64,000 nt of DNA from Staphylococcus pseudoxylosus (GCF_003697915.1 NZ_RCVN01000008.1:1-64000), one strand, 5' to 3'; counted from the stretch's first letter, positions 18,848 through 30,430 are shown. A program made the numbers and translations. Notes: generated from the letters alone by a model not told the origin.

Positions 18848-21029
18848 GTTTATTGAACCAAGTGCAGAAGAAATTAAATTAGAGCAATTGTATAAAGATA
18901 TGGGTTTAAGTGATAAAGAATATGAAAAAGTTTGCGAAATTTTAGGTAAAGAACCTAATTTTACAGAAATAGGTATCTTCTCAGTAATGTGGAGCGAGCA
19001 CTGTTCTTATAAACACTCTAAGCCATTCTTAACACAATTTCCAACTTCTGGAGAGCATGTATTAATGGGACCGGGTGAAGGCGCCGGTGTTGTGGATATA
19101 GGTGATAATCAAGCTGTTGTATTCAAAGTAGAATCCCATAACCATCCATCTGCTGTAGAACCTTATCAAGGTGCGGCAACTGGTGTCGGCGGTATTATTA
19201 GAGATATCGTTTCTATTGGCGCAAGACCTATTAATTTATTAAACAGCCTACGCTTCGGCGAACTTACTGAAAAACAAAATCGCCGTTTATTACGTGGTGT
19301 GGTTGCTGGTATCGGTGGTTATGGTAACTGTATAGGCATTCCAACTACTGCCGGTGAGATAGAGTTTGATGATAGATATGATGGAAATCCTTTAGTAAAT
19401 GCTATGTGTGTGGGTATCATCGATCATGATATGGTTCAAAAAGGTACAGCAAAAGGTGTAGGTAATTCAGTCATTTACGTAGGATTAAAAACTGGACGTG
19501 ATGGTATTCATGGCGCTACATTTGCTTCTGAAGAATTAAGCGAAGATAGTGAAAGTAAACGACCATCAGTACAAATTGGTGACCCATTTGTTGGTAAGAA
19601 ACTTATGGAAGCAACATTAGAAGCGATTACGTTTGATGAACTGGTAGGTATACAAGATATGGGAGCTGCAGGGCTTACTTCATCTTCTTCAGAGATGGCT
19701 GCAAAAGGTGGCAGTGGTTTACATTTACGTTTAGAACAAGTCCCAACTAGAGAAAAAGGAATATCACCATATGAAATGATGTTATCAGAAACACAAGAGC
19801 GTATGTTACTTGTTGTTGAAAAAGGCACAGAACAAAAATTCTTAGACTTATTTGATAAACACGAATTAGATAGTGCTGTGATTGGTGAAGTAACGGATAC
19901 AGATCGTTTTGTATTAACGTATGAAGACGAAGTGTTTGCGGACATTCCTGTGCAACCTTTATCTGATGAAGCGCCTGTTTATGTATTAGAAGGTGAAGCG
20001 CCAAACTATAATGAGCGTAAAAATGATTATAGCAAAGTGGATGTAGAGTCTGTGTTTGATGAACTATTACAACATCCAACTATTGCATCTAAACGTTATT
20101 TATATGAACAATATGACCAACAAGTTGGTGCTAATACAATTGTGAAACCAGGATTACAATCATCTGTAGTTCGAGTAGAAGGTACGAATAAAGCAATCGC
20201 ATCTACGATTGACGGTGAAGCACGTTATGTATTTAACAACCCTTATGAAGGTGGGAAAATGGTTGTAGCAGAAGCGTACCGTAATTTGATTTCCGTAGGT
20301 GCTACGCCATTAGCAATGACTGACTGCCTAAACTATGGATCACCAGAAAAGAAAGAAATTTATCAACAGTTAGCGGATTCAACGAAAGGTATGTCAGAAG
20401 CGTGTGAAGTATTAAATACACCAGTCGTATCAGGTAATGTATCACTTTATAATGAAACTAGAGAAACATCTATCTTCCCTACACCGGTTGTAGGCATGGT
20501 TGGGTTAATCGAAGACATCGATTATTTAAATGATTTCCAACCGAGTGTTGGCGACACTTTATATGTAGTAGGTGACACAAAAGATGACTTTGGTGGTAGC
20601 CAAGTTGAGAAGTTACTATATAAGAAAGTAAATCATGAATTTGAAGCAATCGATTTATCTAATGAAGTACAAAAGGGTGAATCTATTAAACAAGTAATTC
20701 GTAATGGTGTTGCATCACATGTTCAAACCGTTGGAAAAGGCGGCTTATTGTTGACGTTAGCACGTATGAGCGCACATTACCAACTTGGATTAAACGTACA
20801 ATTAAACGTAACGAACGCGCAATTATTTAGTGAAACACAAGGGCGCTATATTGTTGCAGTAAAAGAAGGACAAACGTTAGAAATTGAAAATGCTGTGGAA
20901 ATTGGTCAATTAACAAATGACGGTCAATTTAAAGTAGCTAATAATGAGGTTCAAGTAACACGTGATGTTCAAAACCTTACTGATATATGGGAAGGAGCAA
21001 TACCTAAATGTATGACAGCAACGGACTAA
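18840..21029 (+). CDS. purL: FGAM synthase large subunit PurL
   Basis: A 729-residue small-form PurL that converts FGAR to FGAM with ATP. Visible features are [48 protein letters not shown] and [18 protein letters not shown]. Length is normal for the small type that needs PurS and PurQ. It overlaps purQ by 8 and purF by 22 bases. Confidence 0.97.
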   Translation: MSKFIEPSAEEIKLEQLYKDMGLSDKEYEKVCEILGKEPNFTEIGIFSVMWSEHCSYKHSKPFLTQFPTSGEHVLMGPGEGAGVVDIGDNQAVVFKVESHNHPSAVEPYQGAATGVGGIIRDIVSIGARPINLLNSLRFGELTEKQNRRLLRGVVAGIGGYGNCIGIPTTAGEIEFDDRYDGNPLVNAMCVGIIDHDMVQKGTAKGVGNSVIYVGLKTGRDGIHGATFASEELSEDSESKRPSVQIGDPFVGKKLMEATLEAITFDELVGIQDMGAAGLTSSSSEMAAKGGSGLHLRLEQVPTREKGISPYEMMLSETQERMLLVVEKGTEQKFLDLFDKHELDSAVIGEVTDTDRFVLTYEDEVFADIPVQPLSDEAPVYVLEGEAPNYNERKNDYSKVDVESVFDELLQHPTIASKRYLYEQYDQQVGANTIVKPGLQSSVVRVEGTNKAIASTIDGEARYVFNNPYEGGKMVVAEAYRNLISVGATPLAMTDCLNYGSPEKKEIYQQLADSTKGMSEACEVLNTPVVSGNVSLYNETRETSIFPTPVVGMVGLIEDIDYLNDFQPSVGDTLYVVGDTKDDFGGSQVEKLLYKKVNHEFEAIDLSNEVQKGESIKQVIRNGVASHVQTVGKGGLLLTLARMSAHYQLGLNVQLNVTNAQLFSETQGRYIVAVKEGQTLEIENAVEIGQLTNDGQFKVANNEVQVTRDVQNLTDIWEGAIPKCMTATD

Positions 21030-22495
21030 ATGAAGAATGTGGTGTATTTGGTATTTGGGACCATCCCGAATCTGCACAATTAACTTATATGGGGTTACAC
21101 AGTTTACAACATCGTGGGCAAGAAGGCGCTGGTATAGTGTGCTCTAATGGTGAAAAGTTAATTGGTGAACGTGGTTTGGGTTTGTTAACAGAAGCAATAT
21201 CGGATATTCAACTTGAAACTTTCAAATCATACCAACACGCTATTGGTCATGTGAGATATGCAACATCCGGTAATAAAGGTATTGAAAATATCCAACCATT
21301 TTTATATCACTTTTACGATATGAGTGTTGCAGTTTGTCATAATGGAAACCTTATAAATGCACAAAGTTTAAAGCGTTCATTGGAACATCAAGGTTCTATT
21401 TTTCATTCATCATCGGACACAGAAGTCATCATGCATTTAATTAGAAGAAGTAAAGCACCAACCTTTGAAGATGCATTCCAAGAAAGTTTGAGAAAGATAA
21501 AGGGTGGATTTACTTTTGCTATTTTGACTAAAGATGCACTATACGGTGCAGTTGACCCTAATGCAATTAGACCATTGGCTGTAGGTAAAATGAAAAACGG
21601 CTCTTACATGATTGCGAGTGAAACATGTGCGATTGATGTCTTAGGTGCTGAATTTGTGCGCGATATTCATGCAGGAGAATATGTTGTGATTAATGACGAA
21701 GGTATTAGAGTAGAGTCATACACGAGACACACGACGACAGCTATTTCTGCGATGGAATATATTTACTTTGCTAGACCTGATTCTACAATTGCTGGTAAAA
21801 ATGTACATGCAGTTAGAAAGCAATCTGGTAAGCAACTAGCTAAAGAAAGCCCAGCTGAAAGTGCAGATATGGTCATCGGAGTGCCGAATTCTTCATTATC
21901 TGCTGCTTCTGGTTACGCAGAAGAAAGCGGCTTGCCTTATGAAATGGGCTTAGTTAAAAACCAATACGTTGCACGAACATTTATTCAACCGACCCAAGAA
22001 CTACGTGAACAAGGTGTACGCGTAAAATTATCAGCGGTTAAGGATATTGTACAGGATAAAAACATTGTGCTTGTAGATGATTCAATTGTCCGAGGTACAA
22101 CTAGTAGACGCATCGTGCAAATGTTAAAAGATGCTGGAGCCAGAGAAGTACACGTACGTATCGCGTCGCCTGAGTTTATGTTCCCAAGTTTTTATGGCAT
22201 TGACGTTTCGACAACAGCGGAACTTATTTCTGCTAACAAATCACCAGAAGAAATAAGCGAACATATTGGCGCAGATTCTTTAGCTTATCTATCAGTTGAT
22301 GGATTGATTGATTCCATTGGACTTGATGTAGATGCACCATACAGTGGATTGTGCGTAGAAAGTTTTACTGGTGACTATCCAGCAGGACTTTATGACTATG
22401 AAGAAGATTATATAGCGCATCTAAGCGATCGCCAAAAAGCATATATAGCAGATCATAAACAATTCTTTGATAGAGAGGGTAATTTAAATGTCTAA
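21008..22495 (+). CDS. purF: Amidophosphoribosyltransferase PurF
   Basis: A 495-residue enzyme of the committed purine step, making phosphoribosylamine from PRPP and glutamine. A short propeptide (residues 1-10) precedes the nucleophile Cys11 in [10 protein letters not shown], which requires processing. The PRPP loop is [15 protein letters not shown]. Unlike Bacillus PurF, three of the four [4Fe-4S] ligand positions look substituted: Ala in SAMEYIYF, Ser in FPSFYGID and Ser in GLCVESFTG. The enzyme is therefore probably cluster-free. It overlaps purL by 22 and purM by 8 bases. Confidence 0.96.
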   Translation: MYDSNGLNEECGVFGIWDHPESAQLTYMGLHSLQHRGQEGAGIVCSNGEKLIGERGLGLLTEAISDIQLETFKSYQHAIGHVRYATSGNKGIENIQPFLYHFYDMSVAVCHNGNLINAQSLKRSLEHQGSIFHSSSDTEVIMHLIRRSKAPTFEDAFQESLRKIKGGFTFAILTKDALYGAVDPNAIRPLAVGKMKNGSYMIASETCAIDVLGAEFVRDIHAGEYVVINDEGIRVESYTRHTTTAISAMEYIYFARPDSTIAGKNVHAVRKQSGKQLAKESPAESADMVIGVPNSSLSAASGYAEESGLPYEMGLVKNQYVARTFIQPTQELREQGVRVKLSAVKDIVQDKNIVLVDDSIVRGTTSRRIVQMLKDAGAREVHVRIASPEFMFPSFYGIDVSTTAELISANKSPEEISEHIGADSLAYLSVDGLIDSIGLDVDAPYSGLCVESFTGDYPAGLYDYEEDYIAHLSDRQKAYIADHKQFFDREGNLNV

Positions 22496-23516
22496 AGCAT
22501 ATCAACAAGCCGGTGTAGATATTAATGCAGGTTATGAAGCAGTAAATCGTATGTCTAGTCACGTTAAGAGAACAATGCGCAAAGAAGTACTTGGTGGTTT
22601 AGGTGGTTTTGGGGCAACATTTGATCTATCACAATTAAACATGAAAGAACCATTACTTGTTTCTGGTACAGACGGTGTAGGTACAAAACTGAAATTAGCA
22701 ATCGATCACGATAAACACGACACAATTGGTATTGATGCCGTTGCCATGTGCGTCAATGATATTTTAACTACAGGTGCAGAGCCACTGTATTTCTTAGATT
22801 ATATTGCAACACATAAAGTTGTCCCAGAAGTCATCGAACAAATTGTCAAAGGGGTAAGTGACGGTTGTGAAGAGACACATACTGCTTTAATTGGTGGAGA
22901 AACTGCAGAGATGGGTGATATGTATCACGAAGGTGAATATGACTTGGCAGGATTTGCTGTTGGTGCTGTTGAAAAGAGTGAATATATTGATGGTTCTTCA
23001 GTAAAGCCAGGTCAAGTTATCATAGGGCTTGAATCTAGTGGAATTCATTCAAATGGATATAGCTTAGTTAGAAAATTAATCGAAAAATCTAAGATTGATT
23101 TACAAGCTAACTATAATGATGAACAAACATATTTAGAAGCGTTTTTAGAACCAACGAGATTATATGTTAGTCCAATATTAGCTGTTAAAGAAGCGGTTAA
23201 GATTCATGCCATGACACACATTACAGGTGGTGGATTTTATGAAAATATCCCTAGAGCATTACCCGAAGGTGTGACTGCTAAAATAGATGTAACTAAATTC
23301 CCAACATTACCAATTTTTGATTGGTTGCAACAACAAGGACAAATTGAAACCGAAGAAATGTACAACATATTTAATATGGGTATTGGTTTTACAATTGTAG
23401 TAGATGAGGTTCAAGTACAAACAACTTTAGATATACTAAACAAACAAAATGTAAATGCTTATGCAATTGGAGAAATCGTTGAAGGCGAAGAACCAATTCA
23501 ATTAACGGGGGTATAA
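22488..23516 (+). CDS. purM: AIR synthetase PurM
   Basis: A 342-residue enzyme that closes FGAM to AIR with ATP. Signatures include [47 protein letters not shown] and [13 protein letters not shown]. Length is typical. It overlaps purF by 8 bases. Confidence 0.97.
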   Translation: MSKAYQQAGVDINAGYEAVNRMSSHVKRTMRKEVLGGLGGFGATFDLSQLNMKEPLLVSGTDGVGTKLKLAIDHDKHDTIGIDAVAMCVNDILTTGAEPLYFLDYIATHKVVPEVIEQIVKGVSDGCEETHTALIGGETAEMGDMYHEGEYDLAGFAVGAVEKSEYIDGSSVKPGQVIIGLESSGIHSNGYSLVRKLIEKSKIDLQANYNDEQTYLEAFLEPTRLYVSPILAVKEAVKIHAMTHITGGGFYENIPRALPEGVTAKIDVTKFPTLPIFDWLQQQGQIETEEMYNIFNMGIGFTIVVDEVQVQTTLDILNKQNVNAYAIGEIVEGEEPIQLTGV

Positions 23517-23518
23517 AA

Positions 23519-24085
23519 GTGACCAAAATAGCTATTTTTGCGTCAGGGTCAGGTAGTAATTTTGAAAGCATAATGACACAAATTGAGCAAGGTAATCTTC
23601 CTCATATTGAAGTGACAGCATTGTATACAGACCAAGTTAGTGCATATTGTATTGAACGCGCTAGGAAATACAATCTAGATGTACATATTAATGAATTGAA
23701 AAACTTTGATTCTAAAGCAGACTACGAACGAAAAATTATAGAGTGGCTTACTTCAGAAAAAGTTGAATGGATAGTCTTAGCAGGCTATATGAAATTAATT
23801 GGCGAAAATATTTTGAGAGCCTATGATAAAAGGATTTTAAATATTCACCCATCCTTATTACCTAAGTACAAAGGTAAAGATGCGGTGGGACAAGCGTTAG
23901 CAAGTGGTGATGACATAACGGGTACAACGGTACATTATGTCGATAGTGGGATGGATACAGGAGAAATTATCGAACAAAGAACATGTGATATATACCCGGA
24001 CGATACTAAAGCTGATTTAGAAGAGAGAATAAAAGCATTAGAACATGAATTATACCCAGCAGTCATTTCAAAAATCATTCAATAA
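23519..24085 (+). CDS. purN: GAR formyltransferase PurN
   Basis: A 188-residue transferase that formylates GAR using 10-formyl-THF, linking it to divergently encoded FolD. The folate site [18 protein letters not shown] and [17 protein letters not shown] are clear, and ASGSGSNF is the N-terminal phosphate-binding loop. The start is GTG two bases after purM, using the GGGGG run at the purM end as ribosome-binding site. Confidence 0.96.
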   Translation: MTKIAIFASGSGSNFESIMTQIEQGNLPHIEVTALYTDQVSAYCIERARKYNLDVHINELKNFDSKADYERKIIEWLTSEKVEWIVLAGYMKLIGENILRAYDKRILNIHPSLLPKYKGKDAVGQALASGDDITGTTVHYVDSGMDTGEIIEQRTCDIYPDDTKADLEERIKALEHELYPAVISKIIQ

Positions 24086-24100
24086 GAGGTGCAAGTAATA

Positions 24101-25579
24101 ATGAAGAAAGCAATTTTAAGTGTGTCTAATAAAACAGGGATTGTAGCGTTTGCGCAATCACTAATAGAAAATGGTTATGAATTATATTCAACAGGTGGAA
24201 CAATGCGTGCAATTGCTGAAGCAGGTGTACCTGTAAAGTCTATTTCTGACTTAACGCAATTTGAAGAAATTATGGGTGGTAGAGTTAAGACATTACATCC
24301 ATCTGTACATGGTGGTATTTTAGCAGATCGTGATAAACCTGAACATTTAGAACAATTAAAAGAACAACATATTGATTTAATAGATATGGTCGTTGTGAAT
24401 CTTTATCCGTTTAAAGAAACGGTTGCTAACCCAGATGTAACAGAAGGTGACGCAATTGAAAATATTGATATTGGCGGTCCTACCATGTTGCGTGCAGCAG
24501 CTAAAAACTTTAAACATGTAACAACGGTAGTTCATCCTGCTGATTATAATGAAATCATAAACAGATTAAAAGATGGCCAATTAGATGAAGCTTATCGTAA
24601 ATCATTAATGATTAAAGTATTTGAACATACAAATGAATATGATGCTGCGATTGTCGATTATTTCAAAGACAACAAAGAAAGTTTACGCTATGGGGAAAAC
24701 CCACAGCAGTCTGCGTATTTTGTACGTACTTCGGATGCATCACATACACTAGCTGGTGCTAAGCAATTACACGGTAAACAATTAAGTTATAATAACATTA
24801 AAGATGCTGATGCTGCCTTGTCACTTGTTAAACAGTTTGAACAACCAGCAGCAGTTGCTGTGAAGCATATGAATCCTTGTGGTGTTGGTGTAGCTGATTC
24901 AATTGATGAAGCTTATCAATATGCCTTTGAAGCTGATAGTCAATCTATCTTTGGTGGTATTGTTGCTTTAAATAGAACAGTTGAAAAATCATTAGCTGAA
25001 ACATTACACGGTATTTTCTTAGAAGTTATTATTGCACCAAAATTTACGCAAGAAGCTTTAGATGTTTTAAGTCAAAAGAAAAATATTAGATTATTAGAAA
25101 TTGATATGACTATTGATAATAGTGAACAAGAAGTTGTATCCGTTTCAGGCGGCTACTTAGTACAAGATAAAGACAATGTAGCTTTGAAACGTGAAGAAAT
25201 GAATGTTGTAACTGATGTTGAACCTACAGAAGCACAATGGGATGCAATGTTATTAGGGTGGAAAGTAGTTGCTTCAGTTAAAAGTAATGCAATCATATTA
25301 AGTAATGCCAAACAAACTGTCGGCATAGGTGCAGGACAAATGAATCGTGTTGGTTCAGCACAAATCGCTATTGATCGTGCAATCGAAATAAATGACGATG
25401 TAGTAATGGTTTCTGACGGGTTCTTCCCAATGGATGATACTGTCGAGCTAGCTGCCAAGTCAGGAATTAAAGCGATTATTCAACCAGGTGGTTCAATTAA
25501 GGATCAAGCATCTATTGATATGGCAAACAAACATGGTATTGCTATGGTAACTACGGGCGTTAGACACTTTAAACATTAA
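24101..25579 (+). CDS. purH: Bifunctional AICAR transformylase / IMP cyclohydrolase PurH
   Basis: A 492-residue enzyme for the last two steps to IMP. The N-terminal MGS-like cyclohydrolase domain begins [12 protein letters not shown] and contains STGGTMRAI and GGRVKTLHP. The transformylase domain has [21 protein letters not shown] and a C-terminal [10 protein letters not shown] prefer ATG 24101 with AAGAGGTG upstream, over an in-frame GTG 12 bases earlier that lies within that site. Confidence 0.96.
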   Translation: MKKAILSVSNKTGIVAFAQSLIENGYELYSTGGTMRAIAEAGVPVKSISDLTQFEEIMGGRVKTLHPSVHGGILADRDKPEHLEQLKEQHIDLIDMVVVNLYPFKETVANPDVTEGDAIENIDIGGPTMLRAAAKNFKHVTTVVHPADYNEIINRLKDGQLDEAYRKSLMIKVFEHTNEYDAAIVDYFKDNKESLRYGENPQQSAYFVRTSDASHTLAGAKQLHGKQLSYNNIKDADAALSLVKQFEQPAAVAVKHMNPCGVGVADSIDEAYQYAFEADSQSIFGGIVALNRTVEKSLAETLHGIFLEVIIAPKFTQEALDVLSQKKNIRLLEIDMTIDNSEQEVVSVSGGYLVQDKDNVALKREEMNVVTDVEPTEAQWDAMLLGWKVVASVKSNAIILSNAKQTVGIGAGQMNRVGSAQIAIDRAIEINDDVVMVSDGFFPMDDTVELAAKSGIKAIIQPGGSIKDQASIDMANKHGIAMVTTGVRHFKH

Positions 25580-25599
25580 TAATGGAGGCCATATATTAT

Positions 25600-26838
25600 A
25601 TGAAAGTACTTGTAATTGGTGCAGGTGGTAGAGAACATGTTTTAGCACATAAGTTAAATCAATCACCTCTCGTTAATGAAATACATGCTATTCCAGGTAA
25701 CGATGCAATGGCAGACGTAGCAATAATCCATACGGAAATAGCTGAAACGGATCATGAAAAAATAGTAGCATTTGCGCGACAACATGAAATAGCATGGGCA
25801 ATTATTGGGCCAGAACAACCACTTACAGAAGGTTTAACAGATAAATTACAGGCAGCAGATGTTAAAGTGTTTGGTCCAAATCAAGCTGCAGCACAAATAG
25901 AAGGTTCAAAACTATTTGCAAAGCAATTAATGGAAAAATATAAAATACCGACGGCAGAATACAAAGAAATTACTAATAAACAGAGTGCCTTACAATATAT
26001 TGCATCTTGTGAATATCCTGTTGTATTAAAGAAAGATGGATTGGCTGCTGGTAAAGGTGTTATTATTGCAAATAATTATGAAGAAGCACAAGCAGGTATA
26101 GAAACGTTATATCCTGAGGAAGATGGCGTTGTTGTATTTGAACAATTCCTTGAAGGCGAAGAATTTTCACTTATGACGATGGTTAATGGTGACTATGCAG
26201 TGCCATTTGATTGTATTGCGCAAGATCATAAACGTGCATATGATAATGACAAAGGACCAAATACAGGCGGTATGGGTGCTTATTGTCCAGTACCTCATAT
26301 TGATGAGTCAATCTTGAAACAGACTAACGACGAAATTGCTCAGCCAATTGCCCAAGCTATGGTCAAAGAAGGGTACTCATTCTTTGGTGTACTTTATATA
26401 GGAGCCATTATTACCGCAGACGGACCAAAAGTAATAGAATTTAATGCTCGTTTTGGTGACCCTGAAGCACAAGTGCTACTCACACGTATGGAGAGCGACT
26501 TGATGCAACATATCATTGATTTAGAAGCGAAAGCACCTATCAATTTCGAATGGAAAGATCATGCGGTTGTAGGCGTTATGTTAGCTTCAAAAGGTTACCC
26601 AGGACAATATGAAAAAGGACACCAAGTAACAGGTTTTAATTTAAATGGCGATTACTTTATAAGTGGTTTAAAGAAAGAAAATGATCTGTATGTTACTTCG
26701 GGCGGTCGTGTCATATTAGCATTAGGCGAAGGTGAAGATATTGCTGAAGCTAAATTTAATGCATATGAAGCGGTCGATAACATAGAAAGCGATGGACTTT
26801 TCTATCGTAAAGATATTAGTAATAAAGCGATAAAATAG
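25600..26838 (+). CDS. purD: GAR synthetase PurD
   Basis: A 412-residue ATP-grasp ligase joining glycine to phosphoribosylamine. Signatures: [14 protein letters not shown] at the N-terminus, [24 protein letters not shown] and [12 protein letters not shown]. The start ATG at 25600 has GGAGG 12 bases upstream; the slightly earlier in-frame ATG lies before that site. It ends the operon and is followed by a strong terminator. Confidence 0.96.
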   Translation: MKVLVIGAGGREHVLAHKLNQSPLVNEIHAIPGNDAMADVAIIHTEIAETDHEKIVAFARQHEIAWAIIGPEQPLTEGLTDKLQAADVKVFGPNQAAAQIEGSKLFAKQLMEKYKIPTAEYKEITNKQSALQYIASCEYPVVLKKDGLAAGKGVIIANNYEEAQAGIETLYPEEDGVVVFEQFLEGEEFSLMTMVNGDYAVPFDCIAQDHKRAYDNDKGPNTGGMGAYCPVPHIDESILKQTNDEIAQPIAQAMVKEGYSFFGVLYIGAIITADGPKVIEFNARFGDPEAQVLLTRMESDLMQHIIDLEAKAPINFEWKDHAVVGVMLASKGYPGQYEKGHQVTGFNLNGDYFISGLKKENDLYVTSGGRVILALGEGEDIAEAKFNAYEAVDNIESDGLFYRKDISNKAIK

Positions 26839-26860
26839 TTGAAAGATTATCATAAATTTA

Positions 26861-26910
26861 AAAAGCGATTGGACAAAGTGGTTTAAGTTTTGTCCAATCG
26901 CTTTTCTTTT
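26861..26910. terminator. Bidirectional terminator between purD and ykoC
   Basis: Perfect 17-bp arms AAAAGCGATTGGACAAA and TTTGTCCAATCGCTTTT enclose an 11-base loop, with T-rich tracts on both strands. It ends the purine operon and the convergent thiamine transporter operon. Confidence 0.9.
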
Positions 26911-26947
26911 TGGATAATATGTCTACTTAAAAAGTTGGTTAATCTTT

Positions 26948-27754
26948 TTAATAAATATTTGTTACACGTATATCTTCAATGCCGGTAATAGGGATGTATT
27001 GAGCTAATAAATAAGCACTTAATAAAATCATACCCATTACTAAAATTAATAGAAAATCTTTATACGAGAAAGGTGCATAATAATAGTACGTTCTTGGACC
27101 ATCTTTAAATCCATTTTTTTCCATTGCTACAGAAAGCTGATGTGCTTTACGGATGTTTTGGCTTAATAAAGGAATTAATAAGTGTTTTAATTTTTTAAAG
27201 CCACGATAATTTTGTGCGTTAATTAATTGATAACGCATTTTTAGTGATTTTCTAAGTTGTATTAATGAAATGAACATCAATGGGACCATACGAATTGCTG
27301 CCATGAATGCATAAGCAACTTTAGGTTTTACTTTTAAGTGCTGCATTAGACTGTAAAACACTAAAACAATCTGAGAAGTGAAAGCAATTAAAATCCCGAA
27401 AAATGAAATGGTAGTCGTACGCATGGCTAAATGTAAGCCACGATATAAACTTTCTGAAGTAATATGGACAAAGCCGAATTGGAATAGTGTGTGCGTACCA
27501 TCGCCATAAAAAATCATAAACAACGCAGATATGAGACTGAATAGCATCGTTAAAATAACAAAAGTTAAGGTGATTTTTAATTGCAAACCATTAAAAGCTA
27601 ATAAAAATAGCAGCATTAGACATGTAATGTAGAGCATGAAATCAAACTGATGAACAAGTATAACAAAGAAAAATAAAATGACAGCGATTGCTAATTTAGT
27701 AATTATATTTACATCATCTACAAAAGTATAATGTTTCTTCCAAAGATCAAACAT
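26948..27754 (-). CDS. ykoC: ECF transporter transmembrane subunit EcfT (YkoC-like)
   Basis: A 268-residue integral membrane protein with about six hydrophobic segments, the coupling subunit of an energy-coupling-factor importer. The conserved coupling-helix region includes AAIRMVPLMFISLIQLRKSLKMR and AMEKNGFKDGPRTYY. It overlaps the ATPase gene by 8 bases. Start chosen at ATG 27754 rather than a GTG three codons upstream because GGTGAT is better spaced. The TPP riboswitch that leads the operon implies a thiamine-precursor (hydroxymethylpyrimidine) or thiamine substrate. Confidence 0.88.
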   Translation of the reverse strand: MFDLWKKHYTFVDDVNIITKLAIAVILFFFVILVHQFDFMLYITCLMLLFLLAFNGLQLKITLTFVILTMLFSLISALFMIFYGDGTHTLFQFGFVHITSESLYRGLHLAMRTTTISFFGILIAFTSQIVLVFYSLMQHLKVKPKVAYAFMAAIRMVPLMFISLIQLRKSLKMRYQLINAQNYRGFKKLKHLLIPLLSQNIRKAHQLSVAMEKNGFKDGPRTYYYYAPFSYKDFLLILVMGMILLSAYLLAQYIPITGIEDIRVTNIY

Positions 27755-29156
27755 AATAATCACCAGCCATTTCTTCTATGGCGTGTTGTGATAAATGGAG
27801 TCTTCGTGTAGGATAACGAGATATGATTTCTGAATCATGTGTCACCATAATAATAGTTTGACCACTTGCTACACGTTGTTGAAATAATTTTATTAAATTA
27901 AATGTATTATGGCTATCGAGACCAAATGTAGGTTCATCAAGTAATATGAATTCAGATGATGAACTTAGTGCAATTGCAACACTTAAGCGTCTCTTTTGAC
28001 CAATTGAAAGTTCATAAGGATGTTGAGATTTTACGGATAGCAAATTAAGTGTTTTCAACATTGATTCAGTCTGAGTAGTAGCTTCTTGTTTAGAATTAAA
28101 TTTATTTTTATATTGAATATGAACTTCATCATAAACGGAAGAGGTAATGAATTGTAATTCTGGATTTTGATAAACTAAATACATATATTTAGCAGCTACT
28201 TTAATTTTATTGAAAGAACGATGATTCAATAACATACGTCCTTCATATTTAATTAATTGCATCATTGATTCGAGTAATGATGTTTTTCCAGAGCCATTCG
28301 CACCTGTAATTGTAATCCATTCTCCAGTACCTACATTTAATTGAGGGATATTAATAAGATGACGTTTACCACGTTTTATGGTTACATGATCAAATTCAAG
28401 GTCTAAGTTTGAGCTGCTGCTATTGAAATGCATAGTTGGTGGGGCATATTGCCATGCATTAGGGTGCCAAACACCATACTCTGTTAACAAATCTTCATGT
28501 TCATTCAAAATTTCATCGGGCGTGTTATCAGCAATAATGTCCCCTTCATAATTTAATAAGATGACACGATCCATATGTTGCCATATATGATTTACTTTAT
28601 GTTCGACAATGACCACTGTTTTATCTTGCCAAAGGGATTTAATTTTACCCCATAGTTCTGCAGTCGATTCAACATCCAACATTGCAGTAGGTTCATCTAA
28701 AAACAAGGTTTTCGACTGTTGTAATATCGTTTCGGCAATTGCTAATTTCTGTTTCATACCGCCACTTAGCTGATTAATGTATTGATTTTTATCCACTTTT
28801 AAATCGACGGCTTTTAATGCATGATCTATACGTTCATCCATTTCGTGACGAGGGATTTGTTGATTTTCTAAAACAAATGCTAATTCTTCGTCAACTTTAG
28901 GCATACAAAATTGACTATCTGGATCTTGAAAGATAACGCTACTGGAATCATCGATAAGCAATTCATCATATTTGATAGGTAAATCAATAAGATTTGGTAC
29001 AATACCACTTAATACATTTAATAAAGTGCTTTTGCCAGAACCTGATGGTCCTAATAATAGTACTTTTTCGTTTTCTTTGATTTGGAGTGTTAAATGATCA
29101 AATATCTTTTTCTTACCGTTTGGATATTTTAATCGTAAATTTTTTGTAGCTATCAA
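27747..29156 (-). CDS. ykoD: ECF transporter double ATPase (YkoD-like)
   Basis: A 469-residue protein with two fused ABC ATPase domains. Domain 1 (about 1-225) has Walker A GPSGSGKST, LSGGMKQKLAIAE and LFLDEPTAMLD. Domain 2 (about 255-460) has GANGSGKTS, LSIGQKRRLSVAI and ILLDEPTFGLD. It powers the transporter with YkoC and YkoE. The start is TTG with AAGGAG 8 bases upstream; no ATG fits. Confidence 0.92.
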   Translation of the reverse strand: MIATKNLRLKYPNGKKKIFDHLTLQIKENEKVLLLGPSGSGKSTLLNVLSGIVPNLIDLPIKYDELLIDDSSSVIFQDPDSQFCMPKVDEELAFVLENQQIPRHEMDERIDHALKAVDLKVDKNQYINQLSGGMKQKLAIAETILQQSKTLFLDEPTAMLDVESTAELWGKIKSLWQDKTVVIVEHKVNHIWQHMDRVILLNYEGDIIADNTPDEILNEHEDLLTEYGVWHPNAWQYAPPTMHFNSSSSNLDLEFDHVTIKRGKRHLINIPQLNVGTGEWITITGANGSGKTSLLESMMQLIKYEGRMLLNHRSFNKIKVAAKYMYLVYQNPELQFITSSVYDEVHIQYKNKFNSKQEATTQTESMLKTLNLLSVKSQHPYELSIGQKRRLSVAIALSSSSEFILLDEPTFGLDSHNTFNLIKLFQQRVASGQTIIMVTHDSEIISRYPTRRLHLSQHAIEEMAGDYYV

Positions 29157-29168
29157 CGTGATTGCTCC

Positions 29169-29744
29169 TTATAAATTATCATAGTCACTTTCTGTGGCAG
29201 GTCTGAACAATTTGGTTACACCCGTTTGATCCAATGCTTTTACTATATAGTAGGAGATTAGGCCAGCAACGACGATTCCGCTTATAAGTCTGAAGCCGAT
29301 ATATAACGCTAGATTCCAACCGACAACTTCACCTAAATAACCATAAGCAAAGTCTAAAGGCAATGTTGAAATAGAAGCTAAGAGACCAGCGAGCATTGCG
29401 ACCATTGCTGAACGAGATTTATATCTGAAAATAGCAAATATAATTTCACATGCTAAACCTTGTAATAAGGCATAGACCATAGTTGCAATATCAAAACGAC
29501 CCATGACAATAGTTTCTCCGGCACCAGCAGCAAATTCGGCTAATATTGCAATACCAGCTTTAGGGATAATAAGGTATGCGACGATAGCAGCCATGAACCA
29601 AGCACCATATGTTAATTCTTCAAAATGTAGCCCTGTAACTTGTAACGCTTTATACACAAAATTCCAAATGTTGTAAATAACTGCAAAAACAACTGCAATT
29701 AACACAGTTACTAGAATTTCTGAAAGCTTTAATCCTTTTGACAT
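29169..29744 (-). CDS. ykoE: ECF transporter substrate-binding subunit (YkoE-like, thiamine precursor)
   Basis: A 191-residue membrane S-component with about five to six helices that should bind the vitamin. The N-terminal LSEILVTVLIAVVFAVIYNIW, EFAAGAGETIVMGRFD and LACEIIFAIFRYKSR are typical of YkoE. The start ATG 29744 has AGGAGG well placed; an in-frame start 10 codons upstream falls in the leader terminator. It is the first gene after the TPP riboswitch, so expression falls when TPP is high. Confidence 0.93.
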   Translation of the reverse strand: MSKGLKLSEILVTVLIAVVFAVIYNIWNFVYKALQVTGLHFEELTYGAWFMAAIVAYLIIPKAGIAILAEFAAGAGETIVMGRFDIATMVYALLQGLACEIIFAIFRYKSRSAMVAMLAGLLASISTLPLDFAYGYLGEVVGWNLALYIGFRLISGIVVAGLISYYIVKALDQTGVTKLFRPATESDYDNL

Positions 29745-29762
29745 AAAAAATCCTCCTAATAT

Positions 29763-29795
29763 AAAAACGCACAACCTTCTAGAAAGTTGCGCGTT
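29763..29795 (-). terminator. Attenuator terminator of the TPP leader
   Basis: On the minus strand AACGCGCAAC pairs with GTTGTGCGTT and is followed by TTTTAT. It lies between the TPP aptamer and ykoE, the expected place for riboswitch-controlled termination. Confidence 0.85.
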
Positions 29796-29835
29796 AACAT
29801 ATAGGCATACAAATACCTGAAAATAGGTGATTAGT

Positions 29836-29920
29836 ACACTTTCCTACGCTAGTTTCATCTAGATCAGGTTCAAAGGGTTTGAGGGTATACCTCATCTCAG
29901 TCACAAAACACCCCTAGTGC
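29836..29920 (-). ncRNA. TPP (THI-element) riboswitch
   Basis: Read on the minus strand it shows the conserved order: ACTAGGGGTG, then GACTGAGATGAGG, ACCCTCAAACCC, TTTGAACCTGATCTAG and ACTAGCGTAGGAAAGT. CTGAGA and GAACCTGATCTAG are the near-invariant pyrimidine and pyrophosphate helix sequences. P1 pairs GCACT with AGTGT. It controls ykoEDC through the terminator that follows. Confidence 0.96.
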
Positions 29921-29945
29921 GAATGATTAATTTAAATTTAACTAT

Positions 29946-29974
29946 AATGTATGACTTTTAAGGGATAATGTCAA
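29946..29974 (-). promoter_or_regulatory. ykoEDC promoter
   Basis: On the minus strand TTGACA, a 17-base spacer and TACATT. It is positioned 26 bases before the aptamer. Confidence 0.6.
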
Positions 29975-30205
29975 GACTGCCTCTTAAATTTAATATATGA
30001 CATATGTACTTTACTTCCATATAGATTAATCATTATTTCGCTTTAACCAAACTAAAACTTGTCTATACAAAAAGGAGGTGAGCTATTTTATTTATATTCA
30101 CCTTAATTGCATTACATCACCATGTACACGGTATATATCTAAAGATATTGTCCTAACACATATAATACCTATCTAATGTAAGGGCAATAAAAAATGACAT
30201 TAAAG
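29975..30205. other. Gene-free stretch with an isolated perfect Shine-Dalgarno sequence
   Basis: AAAAGGAGGTGA at 30070-30081 is a full anti-16S match on the plus strand. No ATG, GTG or TTG is placed behind it at normal spacing; only a 22-codon frame beginning ATT at 30085 fits. No gene is called. Nothing else is recognisable here. Confidence 0.45.
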
Positions 30206-30240
30206 ATGAGACTGGGACATTTATTATGACCCAGTCTCAC
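30206..30240 (-). terminator. Terminator of the 44-residue gene
   Basis: GTGAGACTGGGTCAT and ATGTCCCAGTCTCAT form a long stem on the minus strand, followed downstream by T-rich sequence. It belongs to the GGGAC/GTCTC hairpin family repeated in this window. Confidence 0.7.
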
Positions 30241-30295
30241 TTGTCGGATTTACATTTATATTTTAAAGCATGTGATACCTATATTATTGAAACAT

Positions 30296-30430
30296 TTAGT
30301 CTAATGAATCTTGTACATTCTTTTTAGTTTCTTCTGTACTATCTTCAGCAGTTTCCTTCTTATCTTTTAATTTATCTTCTGCTTCTTTTGCTTGTTCTGC
30401 GGCTTTTTTGTTTAATTCTTCTTTGCTCAT
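30296..30430 (-). CDS. Small charged protein of unknown function (44 residues)
   Basis: A short ORF starting MSKEELNKKAAEQAKEAEDK and ending NVQDSLD. It is almost entirely Lys, Glu, Asp and Ala, with no hydrophobic stretch, and looks like a single amphipathic helix. AAAGGAG precedes the ATG at 9 bases and a strong terminator follows, which supports a real gene. A SigB-like promoter lies upstream, and S. aureus has a SigB-dependent CsbD protein near this position, so a stress role is possible but unproven. It is not itself recognisably CsbD. Confidence 0.65.
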   Translation of the reverse strand: MSKEELNKKAAEQAKEAEDKLKDKKETAEDSTEETKKNVQDSLD

